Origin: Agriterribacter humi
GTDB lineage: Bacteria; Bacteroidota; Bacteroidia; Chitinophagales; Chitinophagaceae
Direction: 5' to 3'
Length of the DNA stretch: 64,000 bases
Assembly: GCF_009192765.1 (NCBI RefSeq)
Contig: NZ_VOHQ01000011.1
Span: 159,444 to 223,443 of the forward strand
How positions within the stretch are numbered: position 1 is the first letter of the stretch; each line of letters begins with the position of its first letter. Positions 8,256-18,300 of the stretch are shown in pieces. A program made the position numbers and the translations under genes. The notes beneath the pieces were generated by a model, which did not search any database, was not told the origin of the DNA, and worked only from the letters and a program-made list of their open reading frames with translations.

Positions 8256-10070
8256 ATGAAAAAAGTAAAATATTTATATACATTGCTTGCCGGAATGTTA
8301 ATGCTGGCAGCAATCTCGTGCAAGAAAGATTTTATGGACAGGTACCCGCAAACCTCGGTTCCGCCGGATCGGTTCTTTAACTCCGAAGAAGATCTGGCTT
8401 CCTATATCAATGGTTTATTGAGTATTCCCGGTGCCGGGCAATATGCCAGCGACCAGGGAACGGATGATAAGGCAACTACCGCTGCTGTGGAGATCAAATC
8501 CATGATGACGGGAACGCCCACTTCTCAAAATATAACAGGTGGCTGGAGCTGGGGCAGGCTTAGAAATATTAATTATTTCCTGGAAAATTATGACAAGGCC
8601 AAAGTATCACAGGAAGTAAAAAATCATTATGCCGGTTTGGCGAGGTTTTACCGTGCACAATTTTACGTGGATATGGTAAGCAGGTATTCGGATGTACCGT
8701 GGTATTCACAAACATTAAATCCCGCAGACAGTGGCGGTCTATATAAACCACGTGATCCACGTGCATTGGTAATGGACAGCGTGATGGCGGACCTTGCTTT
8801 TGCTTCTGCCAATGTAAAAGAATCGGTTCCTGAAGGTACTCCCGGTGTGTGGGTGGTGAAACTGATATATGCGAGAACTGCCTTGTATGAAGGAACTTAC
8901 CGGAAATATCATTCCGAACTGGACTTACAAGCTTCGGCCGATGCGTTCTTGCAAATAGCGCAGCAGGTAGCAGGAGAAATTATCAGTTCGGGGAACTATG
9001 AAATATATAATACTGGTAAACCTGATGCAGATTATCTCACTTTATTTACCAGTCTTAGTCTTGCCGGTAACCCGGAAGTATTGTTAGCCAATATCTATGA
9101 TCAGGACCTGAACAGGAGTGGAGATAATAAGTACAGCATTAATGATTACGAACAATCGCCTTCACGCGAGCTGATCCAAACTTATTTAATGAAAGATGGT
9201 TCAAGGTTTACAGACCAAAGCGGCTATCAAACCTTTGGTTTTGTAAAGGAATTTGAAAACCGTGATCCAAGGCTTTCGCAAACTTTTTTATATCCCGGAT
9301 TTATTTTAGCCAGCAATGCTCCCAACCCCACGCCGTATATTCAACGGCTCAATAAAAATTTCACCGGCTACCACCAGTTAAAAGGCTATATCAACAGTAC
9401 TGATCAAAAAGCGGTGGCCGGAACAGATTTTCCTGCCTACCGCTATGCCGAAGTGTTGTTAACGTATGCTGAGGCATTGGCGGAACTAGGCACTGTAACA
9501 CAGGCTGATTTGGATATGTCTGTTAATTTGCTGAGGAGCAGGGCTGGTTTGCCGGCACTTATCCTGACAGCGGCTAATGCCAATGCAGATCCTGTGCTTG
9601 CCGCCCAATATCCTGCCGTCAGTGGTGCCAACCAGGGTATTATTCTTGAGATCAGGCGTGAACGAAGAGTGGAGTTTGCATTGGAAGGATACCGCTATAA
9701 TGATTTGATGAGATGGGCTGCAGGCAAGCGGTTGGAAATTATACCCGACGGCATGTATTTTCCGGGATTGGGAAAATATGATCTTACAGGCGATGCTGTT
9801 CCGGATATTATTTTAATTGATAAAACGGCCTCCATACCACCTGCTGAACAGCAGGAAGAAAATACACTCGGAATAAAGCTGGTCTATTATAAAGCAGGAA
9901 ATTTTGGCGATGATGTAACCGTATATCTTAAAAATGGCAATAGCGGTGGCACCATTGTTACCGAAACAACAACAAGACAGTTTATTGATCCGCAGTATTA
10001 TTACCGGCCTATTCCATTTAACCAGGTCACTTTAAATCCCGCGTTAAAACAAATATTCGGCTGGAACTAA
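8256..10070 (+). CDS. SusD/RagB-family nutrient-binding outer membrane lipoprotein
   Basis: 604 residues. The N-terminus is a lipoprotein signal (LLAGMLMLAAISCKKDFMDR, lipidated Cys near residue 22) followed by the SusD-typical PQTSVPPDRFF. The TPR-like helical core includes LARFYRAQFYVDMVSRYSDV. The C-terminal SusD signature region has RYAEVLLTYAEALAELG, ILEIRRERRVEFALEGYRYN and the ending FIDPQYYYRPIPFNQ. It caps the SusC barrel at 4674-8198 and captures ligand at the cell surface. It has the same architecture as the SusD at 18810, supporting an ancient duplication of the two modules. A terminator-like hairpin follows at 10093, which may reduce expression of the phosphatase genes behind it. 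Confidence 0.95.
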   Translation: MKKVKYLYTLLAGMLMLAAISCKKDFMDRYPQTSVPPDRFFNSEEDLASYINGLLSIPGAGQYASDQGTDDKATTAAVEIKSMMTGTPTSQNITGGWSWGRLRNINYFLENYDKAKVSQEVKNHYAGLARFYRAQFYVDMVSRYSDVPWYSQTLNPADSGGLYKPRDPRALVMDSVMADLAFASANVKESVPEGTPGVWVVKLIYARTALYEGTYRKYHSELDLQASADAFLQIAQQVAGEIISSGNYEIYNTGKPDADYLTLFTSLSLAGNPEVLLANIYDQDLNRSGDNKYSINDYEQSPSRELIQTYLMKDGSRFTDQSGYQTFGFVKEFENRDPRLSQTFLYPGFILASNAPNPTPYIQRLNKNFTGYHQLKGYINSTDQKAVAGTDFPAYRYAEVLLTYAEALAELGTVTQADLDMSVNLLRSRAGLPALILTAANANADPVLAAQYPAVSGANQGIILEIRRERRVEFALEGYRYNDLMRWAAGKRLEIIPDGMYFPGLGKYDLTGDAVPDIILIDKTASIPPAEQQEENTLGIKLVYYKAGNFGDDVTVYLKNGNSGGTIVTETTTRQFIDPQYYYRPIPFNQVTLNPALKQIFGWN

Positions 10071-10092
10071 TTTTATATCATGGGCATCGTTT

Positions 10093-10136
10093 GTATTACC
10101 GGTAAATAAAAAAAGTTTTCCGGTAATACTATTCTT
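10093..10136 (+). terminator. Terminator-like hairpin after susD
   Basis: A perfect 10-bp stem, GTATTACCGG (10093-10102) and CCGGTAATAC (10120-10129), with an A-rich 17-base loop and a short T-containing tail (TATTCTTT). It sits between susD and the metallophosphoesterase gene 20 bp further on, so it could attenuate rather than fully stop transcription. Confidence 0.5.
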
Positions 10137-10148
10137 TAAAAAATAAGG

Positions 10149-11048
10149 ATGAAAAGAAGGTCTTTGTTAAAGCAGGCGGGATGGCTAACAGCAGGTTCAA
10201 TGCTTACCGGAAGTATGGCCGCTGCCACAATAAGTAATAAAAACAAAAAGCCTGTACTCACTATTGCACATATTACTGATGTGCACATCCGGCCGGAAGA
10301 AAATATTCCACAGCGCTATAAAAAATGTTTGGATGATGTAAAAAAACACAGAATAGATTTTATATTGAATGGTGGCGATTCCATACATGCTGCTGACTAT
10401 CCCGATATTACACGGGAACGGGTAACCGAACAATGGGCGGCGTGGGATGAGTGTATGAGCAGTGTGAAAGCGTATGAACTGTTCAGTTGCATTGGCAACC
10501 ACGATCCCTGGTGGGCGTCGCCATCGCCGGAACATGAAATGCATGGAAAAACATATGTGGTTAAACGGTTGAATATTCCTCACCGCTATTATAGTTTTAG
10601 CCGCAAAGGCTGGCATTTTATTGTATTAGACGGCAATAATAAAAACATTTCGCTCGATGATGAACAATACAACTGGCTGGTAGCCGACCTTGAAAAAACG
10701 GCTACTGGAACACCCACGTTGTTAATGTCGCATTACCCGGTATTTGGCGCTACACCTATTCTGGTGGGTGGTAATCATTCCGACAATAAAAAACTAAAGG
10801 ATCTTTTTTACACGCACCGCGATAAGGTAAGGGTAATGCTGAGCGGGCATAATCACCTGTACGATAAAACGCTTTATAATGAAGTGTGGTATTGCTGCAA
10901 TGGTGCTATGAGCGGCTATTGGTGGGGCAAAGGTGATAAGGAGTCGGCGGGTGAAGGGTACTACCTGGAAACGCCTCCGGGTTTTGCCATTTTAAAATTA
11001 TACAGCGATGGATCGGTGGAGAATAATTATTATCCCCATCATTCCTGA
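10149..11048 (+). CDS. Calcineurin-like metallophosphoesterase, exported
   Basis: 299 residues with all calcineurin-like (Metallophos) blocks: D44 and H46 (HITDVH), D77 (GGDS), N117-H118 (GNHD), H195 (SHYP) and H234/H236 (SGHNH). The family uses a dinuclear metal centre to hydrolyse phosphomono- or phosphodiesters. The N-terminus MKRRSLLKQAGWLTAG has a twin-arginine pair followed by a hydrophobic stretch, so Tat export is likely. It lies between susD and an alkaline-phosphatase-fold gene on the same strand with short gaps, so all three probably belong to one phosphoester-utilisation locus. The exact substrate is not visible from the sequence. Confidence 0.9.
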   Translation: MKRRSLLKQAGWLTAGSMLTGSMAAATISNKNKKPVLTIAHITDVHIRPEENIPQRYKKCLDDVKKHRIDFILNGGDSIHAADYPDITRERVTEQWAAWDECMSSVKAYELFSCIGNHDPWWASPSPEHEMHGKTYVVKRLNIPHRYYSFSRKGWHFIVLDGNNKNISLDDEQYNWLVADLEKTATGTPTLLMSHYPVFGATPILVGGNHSDNKKLKDLFYTHRDKVRVMLSGHNHLYDKTLYNEVWYCCNGAMSGYWWGKGDKESAGEGYYLETPPGFAILKLYSDGSVENNYYPHHS

Positions 11049-11110
11049 TAAACAACGGCTTGAACTTGGAATTCTTAATGTATCTTAAATGACCTATTAA
11101 ATTTGTTGGT

Positions 11111-12343
11111 ATGAAACAATATTTCTTATTTATATTATTGATGGGCTGTTGTATGGGCGTCCGCGGACAATCCAATAAAAAGGCCATATTCGTTATTGTA
11201 GATGGGATAGCTGCAGATGTAATTGAAAAATTGAACACACCTGCTTTAGATGCTATCGCCAAAGAGGGCGGATATACCAGGGCACATGTGGGTGGTGAAA
11301 AAGGCGGCTATTCGGAAACGCCCACCATTTCGGCCGTTGGCTACAATAGTTTACTTACCGGCACATGGGTGAACAAGCACAATGTTTGGGATAATGATAT
11401 TGCTGCTCCCAATTATAATTACCGGACCATCTTCCGTTTTTTAGAAGCGCAGTATCCCGATAAAAAGACAGCTATATTTTCCAGTTGGGAAGATAACCGT
11501 ACCAAATTAGTGGGAGAAAATTTGCCTGCTACAGGAAATATAAAATTGGATTATCACTTCGACGGGCTGGAATTAGATACTTTAAATTATCCTCATGATA
11601 AAGGAAGGGATTTTATGCATCGTATAGATGAAGCCGTTGTAAATAACGCTGTGGATTATATTAAAAAGAAAGCGCCTGATCTTTCATGGGTGTACTTAGA
11701 GTATACAGATGATATGGGGCATATGTATGGCGACAGTGAGCAGTTTTATAAAGCGGTAACCATGATGGATGATCAGATGGGAAGGCTGTGGCAGGCGATT
11801 CAATACCGGAAACAAAATTTTAAAGAAGACTGGGTCATCTATATCACTACTGACCATGGCAGAAGCGCTGATAATGGAAAAGGGCACGGCGGGCAGTCGG
11901 ACAGGGAAAGAAGCACCTGGATTGTAACCAATGCCAAAGGATTAAATCATTATTTTAAAACAGGCAACCCCGGTATTGTGGATATAATGCCTTCCATTGC
12001 CAAATTTTTAAACATCTCTATACCGCGTGACCAGTTAATGGAAATTGATGGTGTGCCTTTAACCGGGAAATTGTATGCAACAACTCCCGATATGGCACTG
12101 CAAAATGATAAGCTCCGCGTTACCTGGAAGGCGCTCGAAAAAAAGGGAAATGTGAAGATATGGCTGAGCGCAACCAATCATTTTAAAGAAGGAGGAAAGG
12201 ATGAATATACTTTACATGCTACAGTACCTTTGGCGAAGCAGGAAGCGATAATAGATGTAAGCAAACTGCCTTCCTCTTTTTATAAAGTAGTTATTGAAAC
12301 GCCGGGTAATATGCTGAACAGGTGGGTGACGGAGAGGAATTAA
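11111..12343 (+). CDS. Alkaline-phosphatase-superfamily phosphodiesterase / nucleotide pyrophosphatase, secreted
   Basis: 410 residues with a Sec signal peptide (LFILLMGCCMGVRGQ) and the alkaline phosphatase / NPP fold: metal-binding Asp31 in FVIVDGIAAD, a Thr nucleophile block (SETPTISAVGYNSLLTG), a second metal block (YTDDMGHMYG) and a third (TTDHGRSADNGKGHGGQSD). Family members hydrolyse phosphodiesters, nucleotide pyrophosphates or phosphomonoesters outside the cytoplasm. It is 62 bp downstream of the metallophosphoesterase and about 125 bp upstream of an acid phosphatase, giving three unrelated phosphatase folds in a row. I cannot separate phosphodiesterase from nucleotide pyrophosphatase activity by inspection. 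Confidence 0.88.
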   Translation: MKQYFLFILLMGCCMGVRGQSNKKAIFVIVDGIAADVIEKLNTPALDAIAKEGGYTRAHVGGEKGGYSETPTISAVGYNSLLTGTWVNKHNVWDNDIAAPNYNYRTIFRFLEAQYPDKKTAIFSSWEDNRTKLVGENLPATGNIKLDYHFDGLELDTLNYPHDKGRDFMHRIDEAVVNNAVDYIKKKAPDLSWVYLEYTDDMGHMYGDSEQFYKAVTMMDDQMGRLWQAIQYRKQNFKEDWVIYITTDHGRSADNGKGHGGQSDRERSTWIVTNAKGLNHYFKTGNPGIVDIMPSIAKFLNISIPRDQLMEIDGVPLTGKLYATTPDMALQNDKLRVTWKALEKKGNVKIWLSATNHFKEGGKDEYTLHATVPLAKQEAIIDVSKLPSSFYKVVIETPGNMLNRWVTERN

Positions 12344-12469
12344 CGGGAAGTTTATGGTTTGTAGTTTTGAAGTTTGTATGGCATCGTTTACAAGATGATT
12401 AATCATTAGATCAGGCTTTCTTTGCGGCCCTTGGTGCTTTGCGCCTTTTTGAATAACCGTTTTTATTTT

Positions 12470-13288
12470 ATGAATATCCGTCGGGTAAAATGCAGTTTTA
12501 TAATTTTATTTTTTCTATTAACAGCAGCAGGCTCATGTAAGGTGCAGCGCACAACTGCTGTTAATACCCAAACTTCATTGGTTACGCAGGGTCCGCTATG
12601 GGGAGCCGTATGGCAGCAAAAAGCTTCTGAATATAAAGCCTTATGTTACCAGGCTTACAATACCGCAAGAATGCAGTTGGATGTTTTACTGCAGCAATCT
12701 TACAGCAAACCCCTGGCATTGGTAACCGACATTGACGAAACGATATTAGACAATAGTCCTTACCAGGTGCATATCGCTTTGCAGCATGAAGAATATGCAG
12801 ATGCTTCGTGGATGGAGTGGACAAAAAAAGTGGATTGCGATACAGTGCCCGGCGCCTTATCTTTTTTCGGGTATGCCAAAAGCAGGGGTGTGGATGTGTT
12901 TTATATTACCAACCGCCTGGAAACCGAGCGGGACGCTACTTTAAAGGATATTCAACGCTGGGGTTTTCCCGATGCGGTGAACAGCCACCTTACTTTCAAA
13001 ACCACCACTTCCGGCAAGGAGCCACGCCGGCAAATTGTCGCGGATACGCACGAAATCATTATGCTCTTTGGCGATAACCTCAGCGACTTCAGCGCAGTTT
13101 TCGATAAGCAGCCTGCGGATATCCGCAACGCAGCCACGCGTGATAATGCCGCGCTATTCGGCACAAAATTCATTGTATTGCCCAATGCCATGTACGGCGA
13201 TTGGGAAGGGATGCTATACCAATACAAACACACACTGCCCCCGGCAACAAAAGATAGCATTATCATCGGGGGACTGAAAAAGTATTAA
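12470..13288 (+). CDS. Class C acid phosphatase / 5'-nucleotidase, lipoprotein e(P4) family
   Basis: About 272 residues, HAD superfamily. I chose the ATG at 12470, which gives a lipoprotein signal (FFLLTAAGSC, Cys23); an upstream TTG at 12422 is unlikely. The catalytic DxDxT motif is LVTDIDETILDNSPYQ (D87, D89), followed by the e(P4)-type WMEWTKK, the second HAD motif VFYITNRLE and the acidic motif LFGDNLSDFS. Enzymes of this family remove phosphate from nucleoside monophosphates at the outer membrane or periplasm, often after a pyrophosphatase. That complements the two phosphoesterases just upstream and supports nucleotide or phosphoester scavenging by this locus. Confidence 0.9.
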   Translation: MNIRRVKCSFIILFFLLTAAGSCKVQRTTAVNTQTSLVTQGPLWGAVWQQKASEYKALCYQAYNTARMQLDVLLQQSYSKPLALVTDIDETILDNSPYQVHIALQHEEYADASWMEWTKKVDCDTVPGALSFFGYAKSRGVDVFYITNRLETERDATLKDIQRWGFPDAVNSHLTFKTTTSGKEPRRQIVADTHEIIMLFGDNLSDFSAVFDKQPADIRNAATRDNAALFGTKFIVLPNAMYGDWEGMLYQYKHTLPPATKDSIIIGGLKKY

Positions 13289-13415
13289 AGGTTGGCAACC
13301 TTAGCCTGTTACGAAATCGTTTGCATTTATATTCTTGCTTTAAATAGAATGGTTGAAGAAAAGATTACCTGCCCGGCTGGCGCCGGTTGCATAGAAAATA
13401 GTAATTTGTTCCCGC

Positions 13416-13979
13416 ATGCAAGACGAACTGCAATTACAATACTGGGTTGAACAGGTTGCCTTATTTAATGACCAGGCGGCATACGAAAAGATATTCCTGC
13501 ATTTTAATGACGGACTATACCATCTCGCTTTTTCCTTTGTAAAAGATGAGCAGGTTGCCGAAGAAATTGTTTCCGATACTTTTATTAACCTGTGGCGCAA
13601 CCGTATGCGGCTGCTTGAAATAGAAAACCTGAAAGTATACCTGTATGTATCGGTGAAAAATCTTTCTATTAAATATCTCAGTCGCAATAAACTCCGGGTT
13701 GATTTTGATTTGAATGACATAATACTGCAGCATGTAGCCGCCACAAGTCAGAATCCGGAGGATCTGATGGTTTCAAAAGAAGTGCTTAAATCAATACATA
13801 TGGCTATTGAAGACCTGCCGCCTAAATGCAGGCTTATTTTTAAGCTGGTAAGAGAAGACGGGCTAAAATATAAGGAAATTGCACAAATACTTAATCTTTC
13901 TGTAAAAACGATTGATGCGCAAATGGCTATTGCCGGAAAACGCATTGTACAGTCGCTCAGCTTTCTCATTCATAAATAA
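13416..13979 (+). CDS. ECF-type RNA polymerase sigma-70 factor
   Basis: 187 residues. Region 2 is about 20-90 (AYEKIFLHFNDGLYHLAFSF, VAEEIVSDTFINLWRNRM) and region 4 about 120-180 (IEDLPPKCRLIFKLVREDGL, LNLSVKTIDAQMAIAGKRIV). It starts the third sigma/FecR/SusC module. The fecR gene begins 80 bp later. It is paralogous to the sigma factor at 2735. It probably responds only to its own FecR partner, since the three pairs in this window have diverged. Confidence 0.93.
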   Translation: MQDELQLQYWVEQVALFNDQAAYEKIFLHFNDGLYHLAFSFVKDEQVAEEIVSDTFINLWRNRMRLLEIENLKVYLYVSVKNLSIKYLSRNKLRVDFDLNDIILQHVAATSQNPEDLMVSKEVLKSIHMAIEDLPPKCRLIFKLVREDGLKYKEIAQILNLSVKTIDAQMAIAGKRIVQSLSFLIHK

Positions 13980-14059
13980 TTTTCCGTTTTTTCCTGATCC
14001 ATTTAGGGGATTTTTTTGATTTTAGGTTCCTTTAGTCATTCAAAAGAACCTTTACCTGA

Positions 14060-15172
14060 ATGTCGTATAACAAAATCTGGCAATTGGTTGCACGGAAATT
14101 ATCCGGTGAGGCATCCCTTGATGAGCTAAAAGAGTTGGAACACCTGTTGCAGGAGTATCCTGAAATTGCCTATAAGGTAGATATCTATTGCCAATATTTC
14201 GACAATCCTCCCAGCCAGGTATATCGCACAGACGAAACAAAAAGAAGGTCGTTAGAACAGTTCCGGTTACGGTTTAGCAGGGAATTAAATAACGAGTCTG
14301 AAGCCATTCCGTTGCCGCTAACGCATAATAGTACGGCTATGCCCGGTATAAAAAAATGGTTAGCGGTTGCTGCGGGTCTGATAACTATAGTGGTTACGGT
14401 TTTTTTTATGACCGGAAGGGAAAAGGGAAATGCAGGATTTGCGCAGCATAAGATAAATGAAGTAAATACCATGCCCGGAACGCGATCTAAAACAATACTT
14501 CCCGATGGCACAATAGTATGGTTGAACAGCGATAGCCGGATTAGTTATAATGTTGATTTTGGTAAAAATAAAAGAGAAGTAACCCTTATTGGGGAAGCTT
14601 TTTTTGATGTAGCTCATGATGAGGCGGTTCCGCTGATTGTGCACGCTAAAACGGTTAACATTCTCGTAAAAGGTACGGCGTTTAATGTGCGCAGTTACCC
14701 GGGGAGTGATAAAGTGCAAACATCCCTGCTGAGGGGTTCAGTTGAATTAACGATGAAGGATCACCCTGAGCACAAAATATTCCTGAAACCCAATGAAAAA
14801 ATAACCATTGATGTACAGGAAAATGAACCTGCTGCGAACAATGATATACAGGCTCCGCCGGCAGCGACATATAATCAGAATAGGAAAATATATCATATTG
14901 ATTCACTGAAACAAAGTACGCTGGTTGATGCAATACCGGAAGTGTCATGGATAGAAAACAGGCTGGTGTTTGATAATGAACCATTTACTGATGTAATAGA
15001 CAAAATGGAAAAATGGTATAATGTGGATATCATTCTCACCAACCAGCACCTGGGGAAAAAAAGCTTTTCAGGTGTATTTGAAAAAGAAAATATTGCCGAG
15101 GCATTATCAGCGCTCCAGATCATTAATTATTTTGATTTCGAAATAATGGGAAGAAAAATTATCATCAAATAA
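14060..15172 (+). CDS. FecR-family anti-sigma factor
   Basis: 370 residues: cytoplasmic sigma-binding part (1-95, MSYNKIWQLVARKLSGEASL), one membrane segment (about 97-116, WLAVAAGLITIVVTVFFMT), periplasmic FecR domain (SKTILPDGTIVWLNSDSRIS, VTLIGEAFFDVAHDEAVPLI) and C-terminal DUF4974 (FSGVFEKENIAEALSAL). It lies between the sigma factor at 13416 and the STN-bearing SusC at 15329. Domain order and size are typical. Confidence 0.93.
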   Translation: MSYNKIWQLVARKLSGEASLDELKELEHLLQEYPEIAYKVDIYCQYFDNPPSQVYRTDETKRRSLEQFRLRFSRELNNESEAIPLPLTHNSTAMPGIKKWLAVAAGLITIVVTVFFMTGREKGNAGFAQHKINEVNTMPGTRSKTILPDGTIVWLNSDSRISYNVDFGKNKREVTLIGEAFFDVAHDEAVPLIVHAKTVNILVKGTAFNVRSYPGSDKVQTSLLRGSVELTMKDHPEHKIFLKPNEKITIDVQENEPAANNDIQAPPAATYNQNRKIYHIDSLKQSTLVDAIPEVSWIENRLVFDNEPFTDVIDKMEKWYNVDIILTNQHLGKKSFSGVFEKENIAEALSALQIINYFDFEIMGRKIIIK

Positions 15173-15225
15173 ATTAATAAACAAAAAGGATATGCTTATG
15201 ACATGAACCAATAACCCCTCCACGA

Positions 15226-15255
15226 AAAAGAGAGATGCTGTTACATCTCCCTTTT
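15226..15255 (+). promoter_or_regulatory. Hairpin in the susC 5' leader
   Basis: A 12-bp stem with one mismatch: AAAAGAGAGATG (15226-15237) pairs with CATCTCCCTTTT (15244-15255) around a 6-base loop, and ends in TTTT. It could act as an attenuator or weak terminator between fecR and susC. It is the third example of a hairpin at this position in the window. Confidence 0.45.
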
Positions 15256-15328
15256 ATTAGTTAAATCCGGTAAGGGTTTTCTTAACGCGATCACCCGTAC
15301 CTATTATTAAACTTAATAAAGTAAAATT

Positions 15329-18300
15329 ATGAAAAAATTGATTGTATCCCAGTCAAATGGGGATACTTGTCCAAAATTTCACAAACTGCTTATTGTCATG
15401 AAATTAACTGCAATATTATTAATTGTAGTGTGTCTCCAGGCTTCCGCAACGGGATATTCTCAAAATGATGTGAGTATTTCTGTGAAAAATGTTGAGCTTA
15501 AAAAATTGTTCAACATGCTTCAAAAAAGTACAAGCTACCGCTTTCTTTATGAGGATAGGCAATTACCCGGAGATGTAAGGGTTAACATAGCGGTAGAAAA
15601 GGTATCCATACAAACCTTGCTGAATGATGTATTGCGCAACACGTCATTGCATTACAAAGTGCTTAATAACAACCTGGTAGTCCTCAGCAATGCTGCAGTA
15701 AATGAAATCATGAGCAGCATTATTAAAGGCCGGATAACCGATGAAACAGGGCAGCCGTTACCAGGTGTTAACATCCGTATCAAAGGCAGTACCTCCGGGA
15801 TATCTACAGGTGCTGATGGCGCTTTCTCTATTGAAGTGCCTGAAAACAGTGTACTTGAAATTTCATTTATTGGGTATATAACCCAGGAAATTGCTGTAAA
15901 AAAAGATGAAAACATCAATTTGCAACTGGTGCCCGGCGATAAGAATTTAGACGAGGTGGTGGTGGTAGGTTTTGGTACTCAAAAGAAGGTAAACCTCACA
16001 GGAGCGGTAGATATGGTAACAGCGAAGCAACTCGAAAGCAGGCCCTTAACCAGTTTGGGTGCAGGGTTGCAGGGGTTGATTCCAAACCTTAATATTACTA
16101 TTTCCAACGGAAGGGCAACTACCAGTCCCGCTTTTAATATTCGTGGTTTTACAAGCATTAATGGCGGGGAACCTTTAATTATTGTAGACAATGTGCCTTT
16201 CACCATGGACGAAGTATCCAGGCTCAATCCTAACGATATTGAAAGCGTTTCTGTGTTAAAAGATGCTGCGTCTGCTGCTATTTACGGGGCACGTGCCTCT
16301 TTTGGAGTGGTGCTCATCTCCACCAAGACTGCAAAAGGAAACAAACTAAATGTAGCCGTTAATTCCTTTGTCGCTATCAGAACGATCGGCAAGCTGCCGG
16401 AATTGGTTACTGATCCTTACCTGGTGATGGATACTAAACATGAGGCGGGACGACCCCTTTATAACCTTTACCCGGAGGCTGCACGTGCATATGCCAAGCA
16501 AAGGTCAGAAGATCCTTCATTACCCGCTGTGATACTCAACCCCACAAACCCCGATTACTGGTCATCTACCGGGTCTACCAATTGGTTGAACGAAGCTTAT
16601 CACAAAACAGGTCCTACTTATAATACAAACCTGAGTGTTTCTAAACGTGCTGATAAAATGGCCTATTATTTATCGGCCGATTATTACAGGCAGGATGGCA
16701 TGTTGAAATATGGCAATGACATTTATAACCGTTACAATCTCAGGGGTAAAATTGATCTGAATATTACCCGGTGGCTCGACATCTCTAACAATACACTCAT
16801 AACCAGCAGTGAGTACGATGCACCGGTATTGATGGATGCTGATTTTTTCTGGAATGTAAACAGGCAAAGTTCTTTGGACGTTCCCAAAAATCCTGATGGT
16901 TCCTGGACCTATCTCGGTGGTTCACTATTGGGAAGAATGCAGGAGGGCGGCCGCTCTAAAAACAGGCTCAATGAATTTCAGACTACTTTTTCCGCAAATA
17001 TTTCGTTGATCAAAGGTGTTTGGGATCTAAAAGGCGATGCAACCATTAGAAGAGGTAACGCGTTGACAAGATCTTATGATATTCCTGTTCCTTACAAAAC
17101 AGGTCCTAATATCCCAGTGGCTTATGCAGGCGCCACCACTACCTGGGCACAGAACAATAGTTTAAACAATCGGTACAATGTATATAATGTGTATACCGAC
17201 TTTCATAAAAACTTTGGTAATCATTTTGTGCAGGGATTGGTAGGTTTTAACCAGGAGTATAGAATCGTTTCGACGGATACTGCCAGAAGAAATAATATTA
17301 TTTCTACTTCATTGCCATCTATCGGGCTTAGCACCGGTACAATGACAGAATCTGAAAGGATCAGCGATTGGGCAATGCGCGGCGTTTTTTACCGCTTAGG
17401 CTATAATTACAAAGAACGTTACCTGCTTGAACTGAATGGACGGTATGACGGTTCATCGAGGTTTCCGGCAGATAAACGTTGGGGATTCTTTCCCAGCGCT
17501 TCCGCAGGTTGGGTGATCTCCGACGAACACTTTTTTCAGCCGGTAAAAAATGCTTTAGGGCTGAACCTTTTAAAACTCCGCGCATCGTATGGCAGTTTAG
17601 GAAACCAGGCGGCAGTTGCAGAATACGGCTATATACCTACCATGACGAACGGGCAGGTGAACCGTATTCTTGGAGCAAACCGCCCTATGGCTGTGTATGC
17701 ACCAGGAGCAGTATCTGACAATTTTAGCTGGGAGAAAATTGAAACCATTAACTACGGTATTGACCTTGGTTTTTTTGAAAACCGGTTAACACTAAATTTC
17801 GACAAGTATACCCGTTACACAAAAGATATGTTGATTGCAGGTAAAACATTACCTGCGGTATTTGGAACCGCGGTACCCAGAGAAAATGCCGGTGACTTAA
17901 AAACAAAGGGTTGGGAACTGCGGCTTAACTGGAGAGATAATGGCAATTTGGCGGGATCACCTTTCTTCTACAATCTCACCTTCACACTTGCTGATAATCG
18001 GTCATGGATTACCCGTTTCGATAATCCTGCCAGGTTGCTGAGTAATTATTATGTAGGTCAGGAAATTGGTGAAATATGGGGTGCGGATATCATTGGTTTC
18101 TTTAATGACGAGGCGGATTTGACCAACAGTCCCAATCAAACAGCGATGGGTACCGATGATCAGTCGTACCAGTTTTTTGTAGGCGATCCCAAATTTGCAG
18201 ATCTTAATAAAGATGGTGTGGTGAATAAGGGTAAAAGTACAGTAGATGATCCGGGCGACCTGCATAAAGTTGGTAACAGTGCACCACGCTTGCCTTATGG

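Noticed and set aside
13290..13305. Terminator at AAGGTT-GGC-AACCTT after the acid phosphatase gene
   Set aside because: A 6-bp stem with no T-run; too weak to call.
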